A stretch of 36,863 bases of DNA from Pseudomonadota bacterium (GCA_005777805.1 SXLG01000031.1:1-36863); one strand, 5' to 3'. Numbered from the stretch's first letter, positions 24,717 through 33,793 are shown. The notes: generated from the letters alone by a model not told the origin. Made by a program: numbers and translations.

Positions 24717-25246
24717 GGCTCGACCTCCTCGTCCGCCGGCAGCTCGAGCACGATTTCGACGCGGTGCCGCTGACCGATCACGTCCGTGCGCCACTCTTCC
24801 ACCACCACCTGCCGGGGACCGATTCGCGTGACCCGCCCCTCGCTGGTTCCGATCGGCGTTCCGGGCACCAGAATGAACCCCAACCCGGCGGCATCCTCGA
24901 CCAACGCCCGTGGCGGATCGAGATCCAGCACGACGCCCGTGAGCCTGAGCTGGCTCAGCTCATAGCCCTGCAAGGGCGAGAGCGGTGCCGCCCGCGATTC
25001 CGCCTCGCGCGTGGCGAGCCAGACCGGGCGAAAGGGATCGCGTTTCCCGGCCGGGTCGTAACGCCACGCGGCCAGCGCATCGGCCGGACCGGTCAAGCCG
25101 GGTTCCGTCGCCGCACCGGCAGGCAAGGGTGCCCCGAGCAGATAGAGCGCGACGATCCGCACGACCAGCGATGCCTGCGCGGGCAAGCCCGAGCGAGGCG
25201 ATCTCCCCCAGCACGCCACGACCCGCGCTGGAACCGCCGGCCTCAT
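24713..25246 (-). CDS. pilP: Type IV pilus assembly lipoprotein PilP
   Basis: A 177-residue PilP, the periplasmic link between the inner-membrane PilNO pair and PilQ. The hydrophobic stretch LVVRIVALYLLGAPLPAGAA (about 27-46) is preceded by an unusually long N-terminus, and I see no clear lipobox Cys at its end, whereas typical PilP is a lipoprotein. The domain shows GKRDPFRPV (about 67-75), LSQLRLTGVVLDLDPPRALVED and GTPIGTSEGRVTRIGPRQVVVEE, the PilP beta-fold. Its start overlaps the pilO stop by 4 bases and its stop overlaps the pilQ start by 4, consistent with one coupled operon. Confidence 0.9.
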   Translation of the reverse strand: MRPAVPARVVACWGRSPRSGLPAQASLVVRIVALYLLGAPLPAGAATEPGLTGPADALAAWRYDPAGKRDPFRPVWLATREAESRAAPLSPLQGYELSQLRLTGVVLDLDPPRALVEDAAGLGFILVPGTPIGTSEGRVTRIGPRQVVVEEWRTDVIGQRHRVEIVLELPADEEVEP

Positions 25247-25863
25247 CGCTGCTCTCCCTTGATTTTCTTCTGCTCGACGAGCTTCCGGCGCTCGCCGTCG
25301 GAGAGAAAGCGGAAGGTCGTCACGGTCGAACTTGCCGTCAGCACGGTCGAGTCGTCGATGATCTTGGGCTCATAAAGCGCAAGGTTCCCGACATTGACGA
25401 TGCGGTCGAGGTGGCCCACCCGGTCGAGGAACACGGCCACCTGGTGGTAACCGCCGCGCACCTGCATCTCGACCGGCACCTCGGCGTAGAACTCCTGGTA
25501 GGTCTCCGGCTGCTGGCGGAAGACCAGGATCTCGAGGCCGCTATCCATGCCCAGCGACGAGACGGTGCTCAGCAGGTCCTCGATTTCTTTCTGGTCGGGC
25601 AAGCGCGAGAGGGCCCGCGCCAGTTCGCGATCGAGCGCTGCGACCTCCTGCTCGCGCCCGGCGACCTTGGCCGCCTCGATGGTCTTGCGTTCGCGCTCGG
25701 CCTCCATCGCCACGATCTCGTCCTGCATGGCGGCGGTGGCCCGCAGGCGCGGCCCGAGAACGACCAGCCCGTAGAGCAGGACGATGACGACAGGCACCAC
25801 GACCGCGACCGCGATCTGCTGGCGCGAATCCAGCTCCTCGAACCACGCCATGAGGCGGTTCAC
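25243..25863 (-). CDS. pilO: Type IV pilus inner-membrane protein PilO
   Basis: A 206-residue bitopic inner-membrane protein that partners PilN in the alignment complex. One membrane helix (IAVAVVVPVVIVLLYGLVVLG, about 18-38) is followed by a coiled coil (about 45-85, EIVAMEAERERKTIEAAKV) and a ferredoxin-like domain with GLEILVFRQQPETYQEFYAEVPVEMQV and YHQVAVFLDRVGHLDRIVNVG, the PilO signature. The C-terminus is KIKGEQR. Start and stop overlap pilN and pilP by 4 bases (ATGA). Confidence 0.93.
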   Translation of the reverse strand: MNRLMAWFEELDSRQQIAVAVVVPVVIVLLYGLVVLGPRLRATAAMQDEIVAMEAERERKTIEAAKVAGREQEVAALDRELARALSRLPDQKEIEDLLSTVSSLGMDSGLEILVFRQQPETYQEFYAEVPVEMQVRGGYHQVAVFLDRVGHLDRIVNVGNLALYEPKIIDDSTVLTASSTVTTFRFLSDGERRKLVEQKKIKGEQR

Positions 25864-26495
25864 GAAGCACCCCCGGCCCGAGCAGCCGGTGCGGCTTTTG
25901 GCGCGACATCGGTGCCCGGTTGCGGCGCGGCATCGGCCGTCGCCGCGACCGGTGCCGCCCAGAGGATCTCGGCCCCGATCTGGAATTCCTTGAACTTGGC
26001 ACCGTCTTCCTCGACCTGCCGGGTCTCGACCAGATCGACGCCCGAGAATTGCGGCGATGCCTCGAGCTCGCGCATGAAGGCCGCAATCGTCTGGTTGTCG
26101 ATCGCCCGGCCACTTAGACGAGCGGTCGAGCCGGTGGTCCGCATCTCGGTCAACCAGAGCTTCTCGGGCGTCGCCGCACCGAGGTGATCGAGAACCCGTG
26201 CCGGACCGGTGCGCTGTTTTTCAAGCAACTCGATCGTGCGCACCTTGGACTCGAGTGCGCGCCGCTTGCGCTCGAGCAGAACCGCCTGCTGGTGGCGCGC
26301 GTTGAGGACCGCCATCTCCTCGCGAAAGTTCGCCATCTCGCCGTCGATGGTGGCCGCGCGGGCGCGCGTCACAACCTCGGCGACGCCGATCAGGAGGGCC
26401 AGTCCGCCTCCGACGAGAACCGAGGTCCGTCGGGCAAAAATCCGTGCTCCCTGGCGTCGCGCCTCCTCGCGCGGCACCAGATTGATCCGGATCAC
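25860..26495 (-). CDS. pilN: Type IV pilus inner-membrane protein PilN
   Basis: A 211-residue inner-membrane protein. The N-terminal MIRINLVP matches the cytoplasmic PilN motif that docks into PilM. A membrane helix (SVLVGGGLALLIGVAEVV, about 25-42) leads to a coiled coil (50-95) and a periplasmic fold with WLTEMRTTGSTARLSGRAIDNQTIAAFMREL. The last 30 residues (VAATADAAPQPGTDVAPKAAPA) are an Ala/Pro tail. It overlaps pilM and pilO by 4 bases. Confidence 0.93.
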   Translation of the reverse strand: MIRINLVPREEARRQGARIFARRTSVLVGGGLALLIGVAEVVTRARAATIDGEMANFREEMAVLNARHQQAVLLERKRRALESKVRTIELLEKQRTGPARVLDHLGAATPEKLWLTEMRTTGSTARLSGRAIDNQTIAAFMRELEASPQFSGVDLVETRQVEEDGAKFKEFQIGAEILWAAPVAATADAAPQPGTDVAPKAAPAARAGGAS

Positions 26496-27598
26496 GCATC
26501 CTCCGGCCGGCGCGTCGCGAGTCCCACCGCGACGCCGAGCATCGGTGCCATCTCTTCGATGGCCGCCGGATCGATCTCGCTGCCGAAGTGCATGCGCGCG
26601 AAGGGATTGACGCTCTCGACGGAGACGCCGAGCCGGCTGGCGAGTGCTTCGCGCAGGCCTCGAATGCGGGCCGCGCCGCCGGTGATGTAGACGAGCTGGA
26701 GCGGTTCGTCGGAAGCCGTCCGCCAGAGAAAGCGCAGCGACTGGTCGATCGCATCGGCCAGCTCGGCGACACCGCGCGCGATCACGGTGTCGGCGCGCTC
26801 GCGCAGCTCGGGATCCGCCGCGCCGCCGCCGATCAAGCGCTCCGCCTCGTCGGTGGACACCCCAAGCGACGAGGTCAGGGCATCGACGATTTCGCCGCCG
26901 CCGGCCTGCACATCGCCCGTCGCGGTCGAGAAACCGCCGCGCAGGACGTTGATCGAGGAGAAACGCGCGCCGATGTCGATCAGCGCCACGACGTCGTCAG
27001 GGCCGCATTCGTAGTTGAACTCGAACATGTTCTCTAGCGCGAAGTAATCGACATCGACAATCACCGGATCAAGTCCGGCATCGGAGAGCGCGCCCATGAA
27101 GCCGGAGAGAATGTCGCGGCGGACCGCGACGATCAGGACCTCGACATCCTCGGCCTCGTGCCGCAGGACGTGATAGTCGAGGCTCAGGTTCTCGAGATTC
27201 TCGGGGACGAAGTTCTGCGCCTCGACCATGAGCAGCGTTTCCAGATCCTCGTCGGGTTTGAGATGAACGCTGGCTTTCTTGATGATGACGCTCGGCCCCG
27301 GCACCGCGGTCACGGCACGCCGTGCGGTGACGCCGAGATCGGCGATCAGCGAGCGGATCACCTCGGCGACCGCGACGACGTCGGCGATGGTGTTGTTCTG
27401 CAGCGCCCCCTCGGGCAGGGCGGCCATCCCCGCCCGCACCAGCTCCGGCGCCTCCGGGGACCCGCGCACCTCGACCAGCTTGACCGAGGTCGAGCCAATA
27501 TCGACGGCGACGATGCCGCCACCGTCGCCGAGCATCCGCGTCAGGAATGATCGAGCGCCAGCAAGCGCCCCAGCGCGCGCTGCAACTTTCTTCCCCAC
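26492..27598 (-). CDS. pilM: Type IV pilus ATPase-like scaffold PilM
   Basis: A cytoplasmic actin-like protein of 368 residues that binds the PilN N-terminus. It has the sugar-kinase/FtsA-type fold: VAVDIGSTSVKLVEV near the start, VTAVPGPSVIIKKA, VIVDVDYFALENMFEFNY, ALIDIGARFSSINVLRGG and VYITGGAARIRGL, and ends NPFARMHFGSEID, as PilM does. The GTG at 27598 (GAGGA about 10 bases upstream) is chosen; the ATG at 27535 would start at MLGDGGG and remove a basic, Ala-rich N-terminus (GKKVAARAGALAGARSFLTR) not usual for PilM. First gene of pilMNOPQ-aroK, divergent from priA. Confidence 0.92.
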   Translation of the reverse strand: MGKKVAARAGALAGARSFLTRMLGDGGGIVAVDIGSTSVKLVEVRGSPEAPELVRAGMAALPEGALQNNTIADVVAVAEVIRSLIADLGVTARRAVTAVPGPSVIIKKASVHLKPDEDLETLLMVEAQNFVPENLENLSLDYHVLRHEAEDVEVLIVAVRRDILSGFMGALSDAGLDPVIVDVDYFALENMFEFNYECGPDDVVALIDIGARFSSINVLRGGFSTATGDVQAGGGEIVDALTSSLGVSTDEAERLIGGGAADPELRERADTVIARGVAELADAIDQSLRFLWRTASDEPLQLVYITGGAARIRGLREALASRLGVSVESVNPFARMHFGSEIDPAAIEEMAPMLGVAVGLATRRPEDA

Positions 27599-27721
27599 CT
27601 TTGGTTTATCCTCAGCGCGCAACCGCCGGCAACGGGCGCCGCGTTGACCGGAGGCGAGCGTACCGGCCGGCTTCCCCAAACCGACCTGGCGCGAGAATCG
27701 CCTTCCGGGCGAGAGGAGTCA

Positions 27722-27877
27722 ATGAGTCGGGGCACAATCCAGCTCGATTCACGAGGGGATCGCACGAACTCTCGGACCTCCTTCCCCCGGTCGTTGCGCG
27801 TTGTCTCACCGTCAGCTCGGTGGGCGATGGGCCACACGAGTTCGCCACACTCCGAGCCTCGAGACGGACTGCTATGA
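27722..27877 (+). CDS. Possible 51-residue leader ORF overlapping the priA start
   Basis: The ATG at 27722 follows AGAGGAG with a 3-base gap and opens a 51-residue reading (MSRGTIQLDSRGDRTNSRTS ... RDGLL) whose TGA overlaps the likely priA ATG as ATGA. That spacing and overlap are what a coupled leader peptide would have. The peptide is basic and Ser/Arg-rich with no recognisable domain, and the ribosome-site spacing is short, so chance is quite possible. Confidence 0.3.
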   Translation: MSRGTIQLDSRGDRTNSRTSFPRSLRVVSPSARWAMGHTSSPHSEPRDGLL

Positions 27878-30348
27878 GCGGCGACACGATGGCGATCACA
27901 ACGGCGGACGCGGTGGCAGGTGGCGCGCCCGGTCCGGTCGACGTTGTCTGCCTCGGCGCGCGAGGCGGGCCGCAGGTTCTCACCTATTCGGTTCCGGCGG
28001 AACTGGCTGCCACGGCGATCCCCGGCGTGACCGTCGTGGTGCCGCTCGGGACGCGGCAGGTCAGCGGTGTGGTGGTGGGCCACGCCACCTCACCGCCACA
28101 GACAGCACTGCGGCCGCTCGTGCGCGTGCTCGACGCGCCCCCCTTGCCCGCCGAGCTGCTCGCGACCGCGCTCTGGGCGGCGCGCTACTACCGGGCCCCC
28201 TTGCCGATCGTGCTGGCGCAGGTCGTCGCGCCAGCCGCCCGCACGGCAAGGCCGCGCCGGGTGATCCCGCTCACACCGAGAGAACCAGCCACCGCAGCAC
28301 TCGCCTCTGATCTTTTTGGTGACGAGACGCGAACGCTCTCCGAGCGCATCCAGGACCGCCTCCCCGCGGGAGGTATCGAGGAGCGCACTCTGCTGCGTGA
28401 GTTCGGCCCCGAGGCGCGTCGCGTTCTGCGCGACCTCGCCGCGCGCGGCGCGATCCGGCTGGACTGGGGAGCCGATCCCCGCGCCGGCGTCGATCGCAAT
28501 ATTATCCTGCACGCGCGGGCCGCGACCCTGGGTCGTGCCCCCTTGCAGGCCCGCATCCACCAGTTCGTACTCGAGCGCGAGCCTTCGGGGGTCGGACGCG
28601 GCGAGCTCACCCGACGCTTCCCCGGTGCTGCGGCAGCTCTGGCACGGCTGATCGAGCAGAACGCACTCTTCGCGGAGCAGATCTCCGCGGACACGCCCGC
28701 CATGGCTGCGACAACCGGGCCCGTGCTGCACGACGAGCAGGTGGTGGCCATCGAGGCCATCCACCAGTCGCTCGGTGCCTTCCAGTCCTTTCTGCTGCAC
28801 GGGGTCACCGGCAGCGGCAAGACTGAAGTCTACCTTCACACAGCGGCTCTCGCGCTCGAGCGCGGCCTCGGCGTGCTGCTGCTCGTGCCGGAGATCGGCC
28901 TCACGCCACAGTTGGCCGAGCAGGCCGGCCGTCGCTTTCCCGGTCAAGTCGCCATCCTGCACAGCGGACTCACCGCAACCGAGCGTGCCGAGGCCTGGCG
29001 CGGCATCGCCACGGGCGCCCTCCCGGTCGTGATCGGCGCCCGCTCCGCGCTCTTCGCGCCAATCCCCCGCCTCGGCCTGATCGTGGTCGATGAGGAACAC
29101 GACGCCGCCTACAAGCAGGGCGAAGCGCCGCGCTATCATGGCCGCGATCTGGCTCTGGTTCGCGCACGCGAAGCCGGCTGTCCGATCGTGCTGGGTTCGG
29201 CGACGCCTTCGCTCGAAAGCTGGTCGGCGGCGTGCGCGGGGCGCTTCCGCCTGCTCCGCTTGACTACGCGCGCCAATGCGGTGCCCCTGCCCGCCGTCGA
29301 AATCCTCGACCTACGGGCAGAGCGCGTCTCGCGGCACGACCCGCAAGCCGACCAACTGATCGCCGCAGCTCTGCGCGACGCGCTGATCGAAACCTACCGT
29401 GCCGGCGAGCAGAGCGTGCTCTTCCTGAACCGCCGCGGTTGGGCGCTGCTGCTGCACTGCGACGCCTGTGGCCACGTCGAACGCTGCAAGGAGTGCAGCG
29501 TCAGCCTCACCCTGCACCGCGCCAGGCGTGCTGCCATCTGCCACCACTGCGGCTTCGCGCGAGCCCGCCCGCAATCGTGTTCCGCCTGCGGAGTCGACCT
29601 CGCGGCGCGCGGCTCGGGCACCGAACAGCTCGAGGCCATCGTCGCTTCGCTCTTGCCGGCGGCGCGCGTCGCGCGGCTCGATCGCGACGTCGGCGCCCAG
29701 GCCGGTCACACCACGCGCGTACTCCGGGCCTGGCGCGCCGGCGAACTCGATGTGCTGGTGGGCACGCAGATGGTGACCAAGGGCCACGACGCGCCGGGAG
29801 TCACGCTGATCGGTGTCGTGCTGGCCGACGCTTCGCTGCACTTCCCCGACTTCCGCGCCAACGAACGCACCTTCCAGCTCCTCGCCCAGGTCGCGGGCCG
29901 CGCCGGCCGCGGCGAACGGCCGGGCCGGGTGATCATCCAGACGCGACATCCTGACCATCCGAGCCTCATCGCCGCGCGCAGCCATGATTTCGAGGGCTTT
30001 GCGGCGGCCGAACTCCGGACACGGGAGGAGCTGGGCTATCCGCCCTACTCGCGTCTCGCGCGGATTCTGCTCGAAGGCCCGGCGACCGAGGTCGATACGC
30101 ACGCCCAGGACGCCGCCATGGCGTTGCGGACTGCGGCCGCGGCGGTGTCCACGGACCGGGGCGGGACCCTTTCCGTGCTCGGCCCCGCACCGGCGCCGCT
30201 CGAGCGACTGCGCGGCCGGGACCGTCGCCAGATCCTGGTCAAAGCCAGTGATCACCGGAATCTGGCGGCGATGCTCGATCGCGCCCGACTTGCGGCGAAC
30301 GGCCAGACCCGCCTGGTGGTGGACATCGATCCTCTCTCGATGCTCTAG
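27874..30348 (+). CDS. priA: Primosomal protein N' (replication restart helicase PriA)
   Basis: An 824-residue 3'-5' DNA helicase that reloads DnaB at stalled forks. The N-terminal DNA-binding part starts VDVVCLGARGGPQVLTYSVP; then helicase motifs HGVTGSGKTEVY (motif I, about 309-320), VVDEEHD (motif II), SATPSLESW (motif III) and late QVAGRAGRGERPGRVIIQT (motif VI). The zinc-binding insert is complete: CDACGHVERCKECSVSL, then CHHCG and CSACG, eight Cys in four CxxC pairs. Length is within the family range. The ATG at 27874 is chosen because the conserved start follows; ATG 27889 is possible. Divergent from pilM and first in a priA-def-fmt-rsmB series known from many bacteria, though with a 311-base gap before def. 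Confidence 0.95.
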   Translation: MSGDTMAITTADAVAGGAPGPVDVVCLGARGGPQVLTYSVPAELAATAIPGVTVVVPLGTRQVSGVVVGHATSPPQTALRPLVRVLDAPPLPAELLATALWAARYYRAPLPIVLAQVVAPAARTARPRRVIPLTPREPATAALASDLFGDETRTLSERIQDRLPAGGIEERTLLREFGPEARRVLRDLAARGAIRLDWGADPRAGVDRNIILHARAATLGRAPLQARIHQFVLEREPSGVGRGELTRRFPGAAAALARLIEQNALFAEQISADTPAMAATTGPVLHDEQVVAIEAIHQSLGAFQSFLLHGVTGSGKTEVYLHTAALALERGLGVLLLVPEIGLTPQLAEQAGRRFPGQVAILHSGLTATERAEAWRGIATGALPVVIGARSALFAPIPRLGLIVVDEEHDAAYKQGEAPRYHGRDLALVRAREAGCPIVLGSATPSLESWSAACAGRFRLLRLTTRANAVPLPAVEILDLRAERVSRHDPQADQLIAAALRDALIETYRAGEQSVLFLNRRGWALLLHCDACGHVERCKECSVSLTLHRARRAAICHHCGFARARPQSCSACGVDLAARGSGTEQLEAIVASLLPAARVARLDRDVGAQAGHTTRVLRAWRAGELDVLVGTQMVTKGHDAPGVTLIGVVLADASLHFPDFRANERTFQLLAQVAGRAGRGERPGRVIIQTRHPDHPSLIAARSHDFEGFAAAELRTREELGYPPYSRLARILLEGPATEVDTHAQDAAMALRTAAAAVSTDRGGTLSVLGPAPAPLERLRGRDRRQILVKASDHRNLAAMLDRARLAANGQTRLVVDIDPLSML

Positions 30349-30659
30349 ACACGCCCGAGTGCCGGGCCTCTCGCCGGCGATCTCGACAAACGCCGCAGGG
30401 CGGCACGGCGCCTGACGGGCCCGTGTCTTCAAGCAGAGGGTACGCCACGGGCGGGACGCGCGCCCGACATCGAGGGCCTCGGCCCGGTGGTGCCCGCGCA
30501 CGGGTCTGGCCATGCGCTCCACCGCGAGGGGCAGAGGGGATTGCGACGCGGCTGGAGCGGCGGCCTCGAAACAAGTCAGGCCATGCGCTCCCAGCGTCGC
30601 GAGCAACCGCATCGCGACGCGGTCTTTCGAGCCCGCGCCGCGTCCGCTAGCGTCGGGGC
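30349..30659. other. 311-base intergenic region with a 71-base-offset repeat
   Basis: No gene is supported. Two blocks recur at the same 71-base offset: GTCWGGCCATGCGCTCC at 30504 and 30575, and GCGACGCGG at 30543 and 30614. The rest of the two units has diverged. No terminator or promoter was recognised. Confidence 0.55.
30504..30645. repeat. Degenerate 71-base tandem duplication
   Basis: Units 30504-30574 and 30575-30645 share 16 of 17 leading bases and 10 of 11 bases in a later block at the same offset, with little similarity between. I read it as an old tandem duplication. Confidence 0.5.
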
Positions 30660-31256
30660 GTGGCTGTGCGGCGCATCCTGACCTACCCGGAATCGTTCCT
30701 GCGGACGAAATCGGACGAGGTCCGCAACATCACGGGCGAGACGGTCAAGCTCATCGACGACATGGTGCAGACCATGTACGCCGCGCCCGGCGTTGGACTG
30801 GCCGCACCGCAACTCGGCATCGGTGAGCGCATCATCGTGCTCGACGTCGGCGAGCCCGATGACGACGACGATCTCCCCAGCGAGGAAGCGGCCGCCGCCG
30901 AACGCGAACCCGGCCGCAATCTGATCATCTTGATCAATCCCCGGGTCGCGGAGGGCGAGGGTGAGATCGTCTGGGAGGAGGGCTGCCTTTCGGTGATCGA
31001 CCTACGCGCCGAGGTCGTCCGCGCCGCGCGAATCCTGGTCAAGGGCTGGGATCTCGATCAGCGCGAGGTCGAGTTCGAAGCCGAAGGATTACTTGCGGTC
31101 GCTCTACAGCACGAGATCGATCATCTGGAGGGGCGGCTGTTCATCGACCACCTGAGTCCGCTCAAGCGCGAGCTGTACATCAAGCGCGTGCGCAAGGCGC
31201 TGCGCGAGGGACGTCCGATCGCACGCGAGCCCCGGTCGGAGAGCGACAACATTTGA
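30660..31256 (+). CDS. def: Peptide deformylase
   Basis: A 198-residue metalloenzyme that removes the formyl group from nascent protein N-termini. The three motifs are intact: GVGLAAPQ (44-51), EGCLS (107-111) with the metal-binding Cys109, and HEIDH (151-155) with two metal His and catalytic Glu. The usual Pro after EGCLSx is Ile here. Between the second and third strands (about 65-85) is an acidic insert (EPDDDDDLPSEEAAAAEREP) longer than usual. The GTG at 30660 starts the conserved VRRILTYP. Its stop overlaps the fmt start (TTGA), as expected for functionally linked genes that add and remove the formyl group. Confidence 0.95.
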   Translation: MAVRRILTYPESFLRTKSDEVRNITGETVKLIDDMVQTMYAAPGVGLAAPQLGIGERIIVLDVGEPDDDDDLPSEEAAAAEREPGRNLIILINPRVAEGEGEIVWEEGCLSVIDLRAEVVRAARILVKGWDLDQREVEFEAEGLLAVALQHEIDHLEGRLFIDHLSPLKRELYIKRVRKALREGRPIAREPRSESDNI

Positions 31257-32236
31257 GCGGGTTCGACGCGCCCCTGCCCGCGCCTGCCCTGCGGGTCGTC
31301 TTTCTCGGCACTCCCGCGCTGGCCGCCACCGTCCTCGGCGGCCTGCTCGACGGTCCGGATCCGGTCGTGGCCGCCTTCACGCGGCCCGACGCGCCGCGCG
31401 GGCGTGGGCTCGCGGTCGCCGCACCGCCGGTCGCCGAATTGGCGCGCCGCCACGGCGTGCCGGTCCATCAGCCCACAAGTTGGCGCGACGGCAGCGCGGT
31501 CGCGACCCTGCGCGAGCTCGCGCCCGATCTGCTGGTGGTGGCGGCCTACGGCCGCATCCTGCCCCAGGCGGCGCTTGACGTGCCCCGCTTCGGCTCGATC
31601 AACGTCCACACCTCACTCCTGCCCCGCTGGCGCGGCGCCGACCCGATCCATCGCGCGATGCTCGCGGGCGATGCCGAGACCGGCGTGACGATCATGGGGC
31701 TCGTGCTCGAAATGGATGCTGGACCGATCCTCTGGCAGCGTGCGACCGCGATCGGAGCGCGAGAGACCGCCGACCAGCTCGAGGCGCGGCTCGCCGAACT
31801 CGGCCGCACGGCCCTGATCGCGGCGCTGCAAGCGTGGCGGCGCGGCGATCTCGTCGCACGCGAGCAGGATCCCGCGTCTGTCACCTTCGCACCGATGATC
31901 GGTCGCGCCGACGGCCGACTCGATTTTACGCGCCCGGCCCGCGAACTCGAACGCACGCTGCGCGCGCTGACGCCCTGGCCCGGCGCCAGCGCGACGATCC
32001 GCAGCACGCCCTTGCGCCTGTGGTCGGCCGAGGTCGTCGCCGCCAGCGCTGCGCCCAGCGCCCCGGGCGAAGTCCTGTCGGTGGAGAGCGCAGGCGTCCG
32101 GATCGCGACCGGCGACGAGATCCTTCTCCTGCGCGAGGTGCAGGCGCCCGGCAAGCGCAAGATGTCCGCCGCCGACTGGGCCCGCGGCTTCCGTCTGGCC
32201 ACGGGCGAAATCTTTGTGCCCCTGGCGCCAACGTGA
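31253..32236 (+). CDS. fmt: Methionyl-tRNA formyltransferase
   Basis: A 327-residue enzyme that formylates Met-tRNAfMet with 10-formyl-THF. Core motifs: VVFLGTPALAATVL (15-28), INVHTSLLPRWRGADPI (116-132) with catalytic Asn117 and His119, and GVTIMGLVLEMDAGPIL with catalytic Asp155; then a typical C-terminal tRNA-binding domain (WPGASATI...LRL). The TTG at 31253 overlaps the def stop, and the stop overlaps the rsmB GTG (GTGA). The unusual TTG start may keep expression low through coupling. Confidence 0.96.
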   Translation: MSGFDAPLPAPALRVVFLGTPALAATVLGGLLDGPDPVVAAFTRPDAPRGRGLAVAAPPVAELARRHGVPVHQPTSWRDGSAVATLRELAPDLLVVAAYGRILPQAALDVPRFGSINVHTSLLPRWRGADPIHRAMLAGDAETGVTIMGLVLEMDAGPILWQRATAIGARETADQLEARLAELGRTALIAALQAWRRGDLVAREQDPASVTFAPMIGRADGRLDFTRPARELERTLRALTPWPGASATIRSTPLRLWSAEVVAASAAPSAPGEVLSVESAGVRIATGDEILLLREVQAPGKRKMSAADWARGFRLATGEIFVPLAPT

Positions 32237-33705
32237 AGCGCGACGATCCCCGCGCGCTCGCCCTGCGCATCCTCGAAGAGGTCGAGGGCACGGGCGCTTT
32301 CGCGGATACCCAGCTCGGCCGGACCCTTGCCGGGACGAGGCTCGACCCCCGGGATGCCGCCCTCCTCACCCGACTGGTCTACGGCACGATCGCCTGGCAG
32401 CTCCGGCTCGACTGGACTCTGGAGCACCTCGCGGCTCGACCGATCACCGAGATCGACGCCCCGGTCGTCGCGACGCTACGACTCGGCCTGCTCCAGATCC
32501 TCTTTCTCGAGCGCGTGCCCGCACACGCCGCGGTGAACACGAGCGTCGATCTGGCCCGCGCCCGCGCCGGTGGCGGCGCCGCCCGTTTCGTCAATGCTAT
32601 TTTACGAAGAGCCCTGCGCGAGGGCGAACGCCCGCCGCCGGACGCCGCTCGGGATCCCGTGCGCCACCTCTCGATCGTGTGGTCGCACCCCCTCTGGCTG
32701 GTCGAGTCGCTGGGCACCGAACTGGGCCTCGCGCGGACGGCCCGGCTGCTCGAGGCCCACCAGCAGGCCGCCCCGACCTGCCTGCGCATCAATCTCAATC
32801 TGGAATCGCGCGACGCGGCGCTGGCCCGGCTGCGCGCACTCGGTCTCGACGTTCGAGCCGGCCGCTTCGCCGACACGGCAATCCTCCTTGACTCTCCGCT
32901 TGGCAGGATCGGGCAAGGCCCAACCCAGCGCGCTGCCGGCTTCCCGGCCGATGCCCGCGCGTCCGAGCCAGCCCTCCGGAGTGCCCAGTCGGGTCCGTCC
33001 GAGCAACGCGGAACACGACGTCCCGGCCGAAGCGGGCCAGCGGAGGCAGAGGCCTCTCTCGGGGTCGCGTTCCAGAGCGAAGCTTCCCAGCTCGCGGCTG
33101 CGGCATTGGGCGTTCGCCCCGGCGAACGGGTCGCCGACCTCTGCGCGGCGCCTGGCGGCAAGACGGGCGCGCTGGCCTGTGGCCTCGACAGCAACGGACA
33201 GCTCGTCGCGGCTGACTTGACGCCGCTCGCCGTGCGCACCATGGGGAATCGGCTCGGTCGGGCGCCTGGCCTCGGCCTGCTCTGTCAGGACGGCAGGCGG
33301 CCCGCGCTGCGGCATGAAGCCTTCGATGCCGTCCTGCTCGACGCGCCTTGCACCGGCCTCGGGACCCTGCGCCAGCACCCCGAGATCCGCTGGCGCCGGC
33401 AACCGGCGGACATCGAGCGCGCCCACGCGATCCAGCTCGCCCTGCTCGTGGCCGCCGCCGACCTGGTCCGACCAGCGGGTCGCCTGGTGTATGCGACCTG
33501 CACGCTCGGCCGGCGCGAGAACGACGATGTCGTCGCGAGTTTCCTCGCGCACGACTCGCGCTTCGTGCGCGATCCGATCGCCCGCTGGCTGCCGGCGGCC
33601 GCACTCTCCCTCATCGACCCTGACCAGACGTTGCGCACAGCCCCCGATCTGCACGGCCTCGATGGGTTCTTCGCCGTCCGGCTGGTGCGCCGCGCCGACA
33701 TGTGA
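32233..33705 (+). CDS. rsmB: 16S rRNA m5C967 methyltransferase RsmB
   Basis: A 490-residue RNA methyltransferase with an N-terminal NusB-like domain (ALRILEEVEGTGAFAD, FLERVPAHAAVNTSVDLAR, FVNAILRR) and a Rossmann methyltransferase domain: VADLCAAPGGKTG (SAM motif, about 300-312), DAPCTGLGTLRQHP with Cys373 and ATCTLGRREND with Cys423. The 50-residue spacing of the two Cys equals that of E. coli RsmB (325/375). The domains are joined by an unusual insert of about 50 residues (about 225-275), low in complexity and rich in Ala/Ser/Arg/Gly, before FQSEASQLAA. It uses a GTG overlapping the fmt stop. Confidence 0.94.
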   Translation: MKRDDPRALALRILEEVEGTGAFADTQLGRTLAGTRLDPRDAALLTRLVYGTIAWQLRLDWTLEHLAARPITEIDAPVVATLRLGLLQILFLERVPAHAAVNTSVDLARARAGGGAARFVNAILRRALREGERPPPDAARDPVRHLSIVWSHPLWLVESLGTELGLARTARLLEAHQQAAPTCLRINLNLESRDAALARLRALGLDVRAGRFADTAILLDSPLGRIGQGPTQRAAGFPADARASEPALRSAQSGPSEQRGTRRPGRSGPAEAEASLGVAFQSEASQLAAAALGVRPGERVADLCAAPGGKTGALACGLDSNGQLVAADLTPLAVRTMGNRLGRAPGLGLLCQDGRRPALRHEAFDAVLLDAPCTGLGTLRQHPEIRWRRQPADIERAHAIQLALLVAAADLVRPAGRLVYATCTLGRRENDDVVASFLAHDSRFVRDPIARWLPAAALSLIDPDQTLRTAPDLHGLDGFFAVRLVRRADM

Positions 33706-33793
33706 ACGAACCCCTCCCGACCCCCACAATTGTTGCGCCCCCATCGGTCTGTGCTAACCGCCGGCTGCCGCACAAGCAGCGGCCTGCGCGCTT

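Noticed and set aside
22221-24773. 850-codon plus-strand open frame opposite pilQ
   Set aside because: A GC-rich antisense shadow; pilQ is complete and unambiguous on the other strand.
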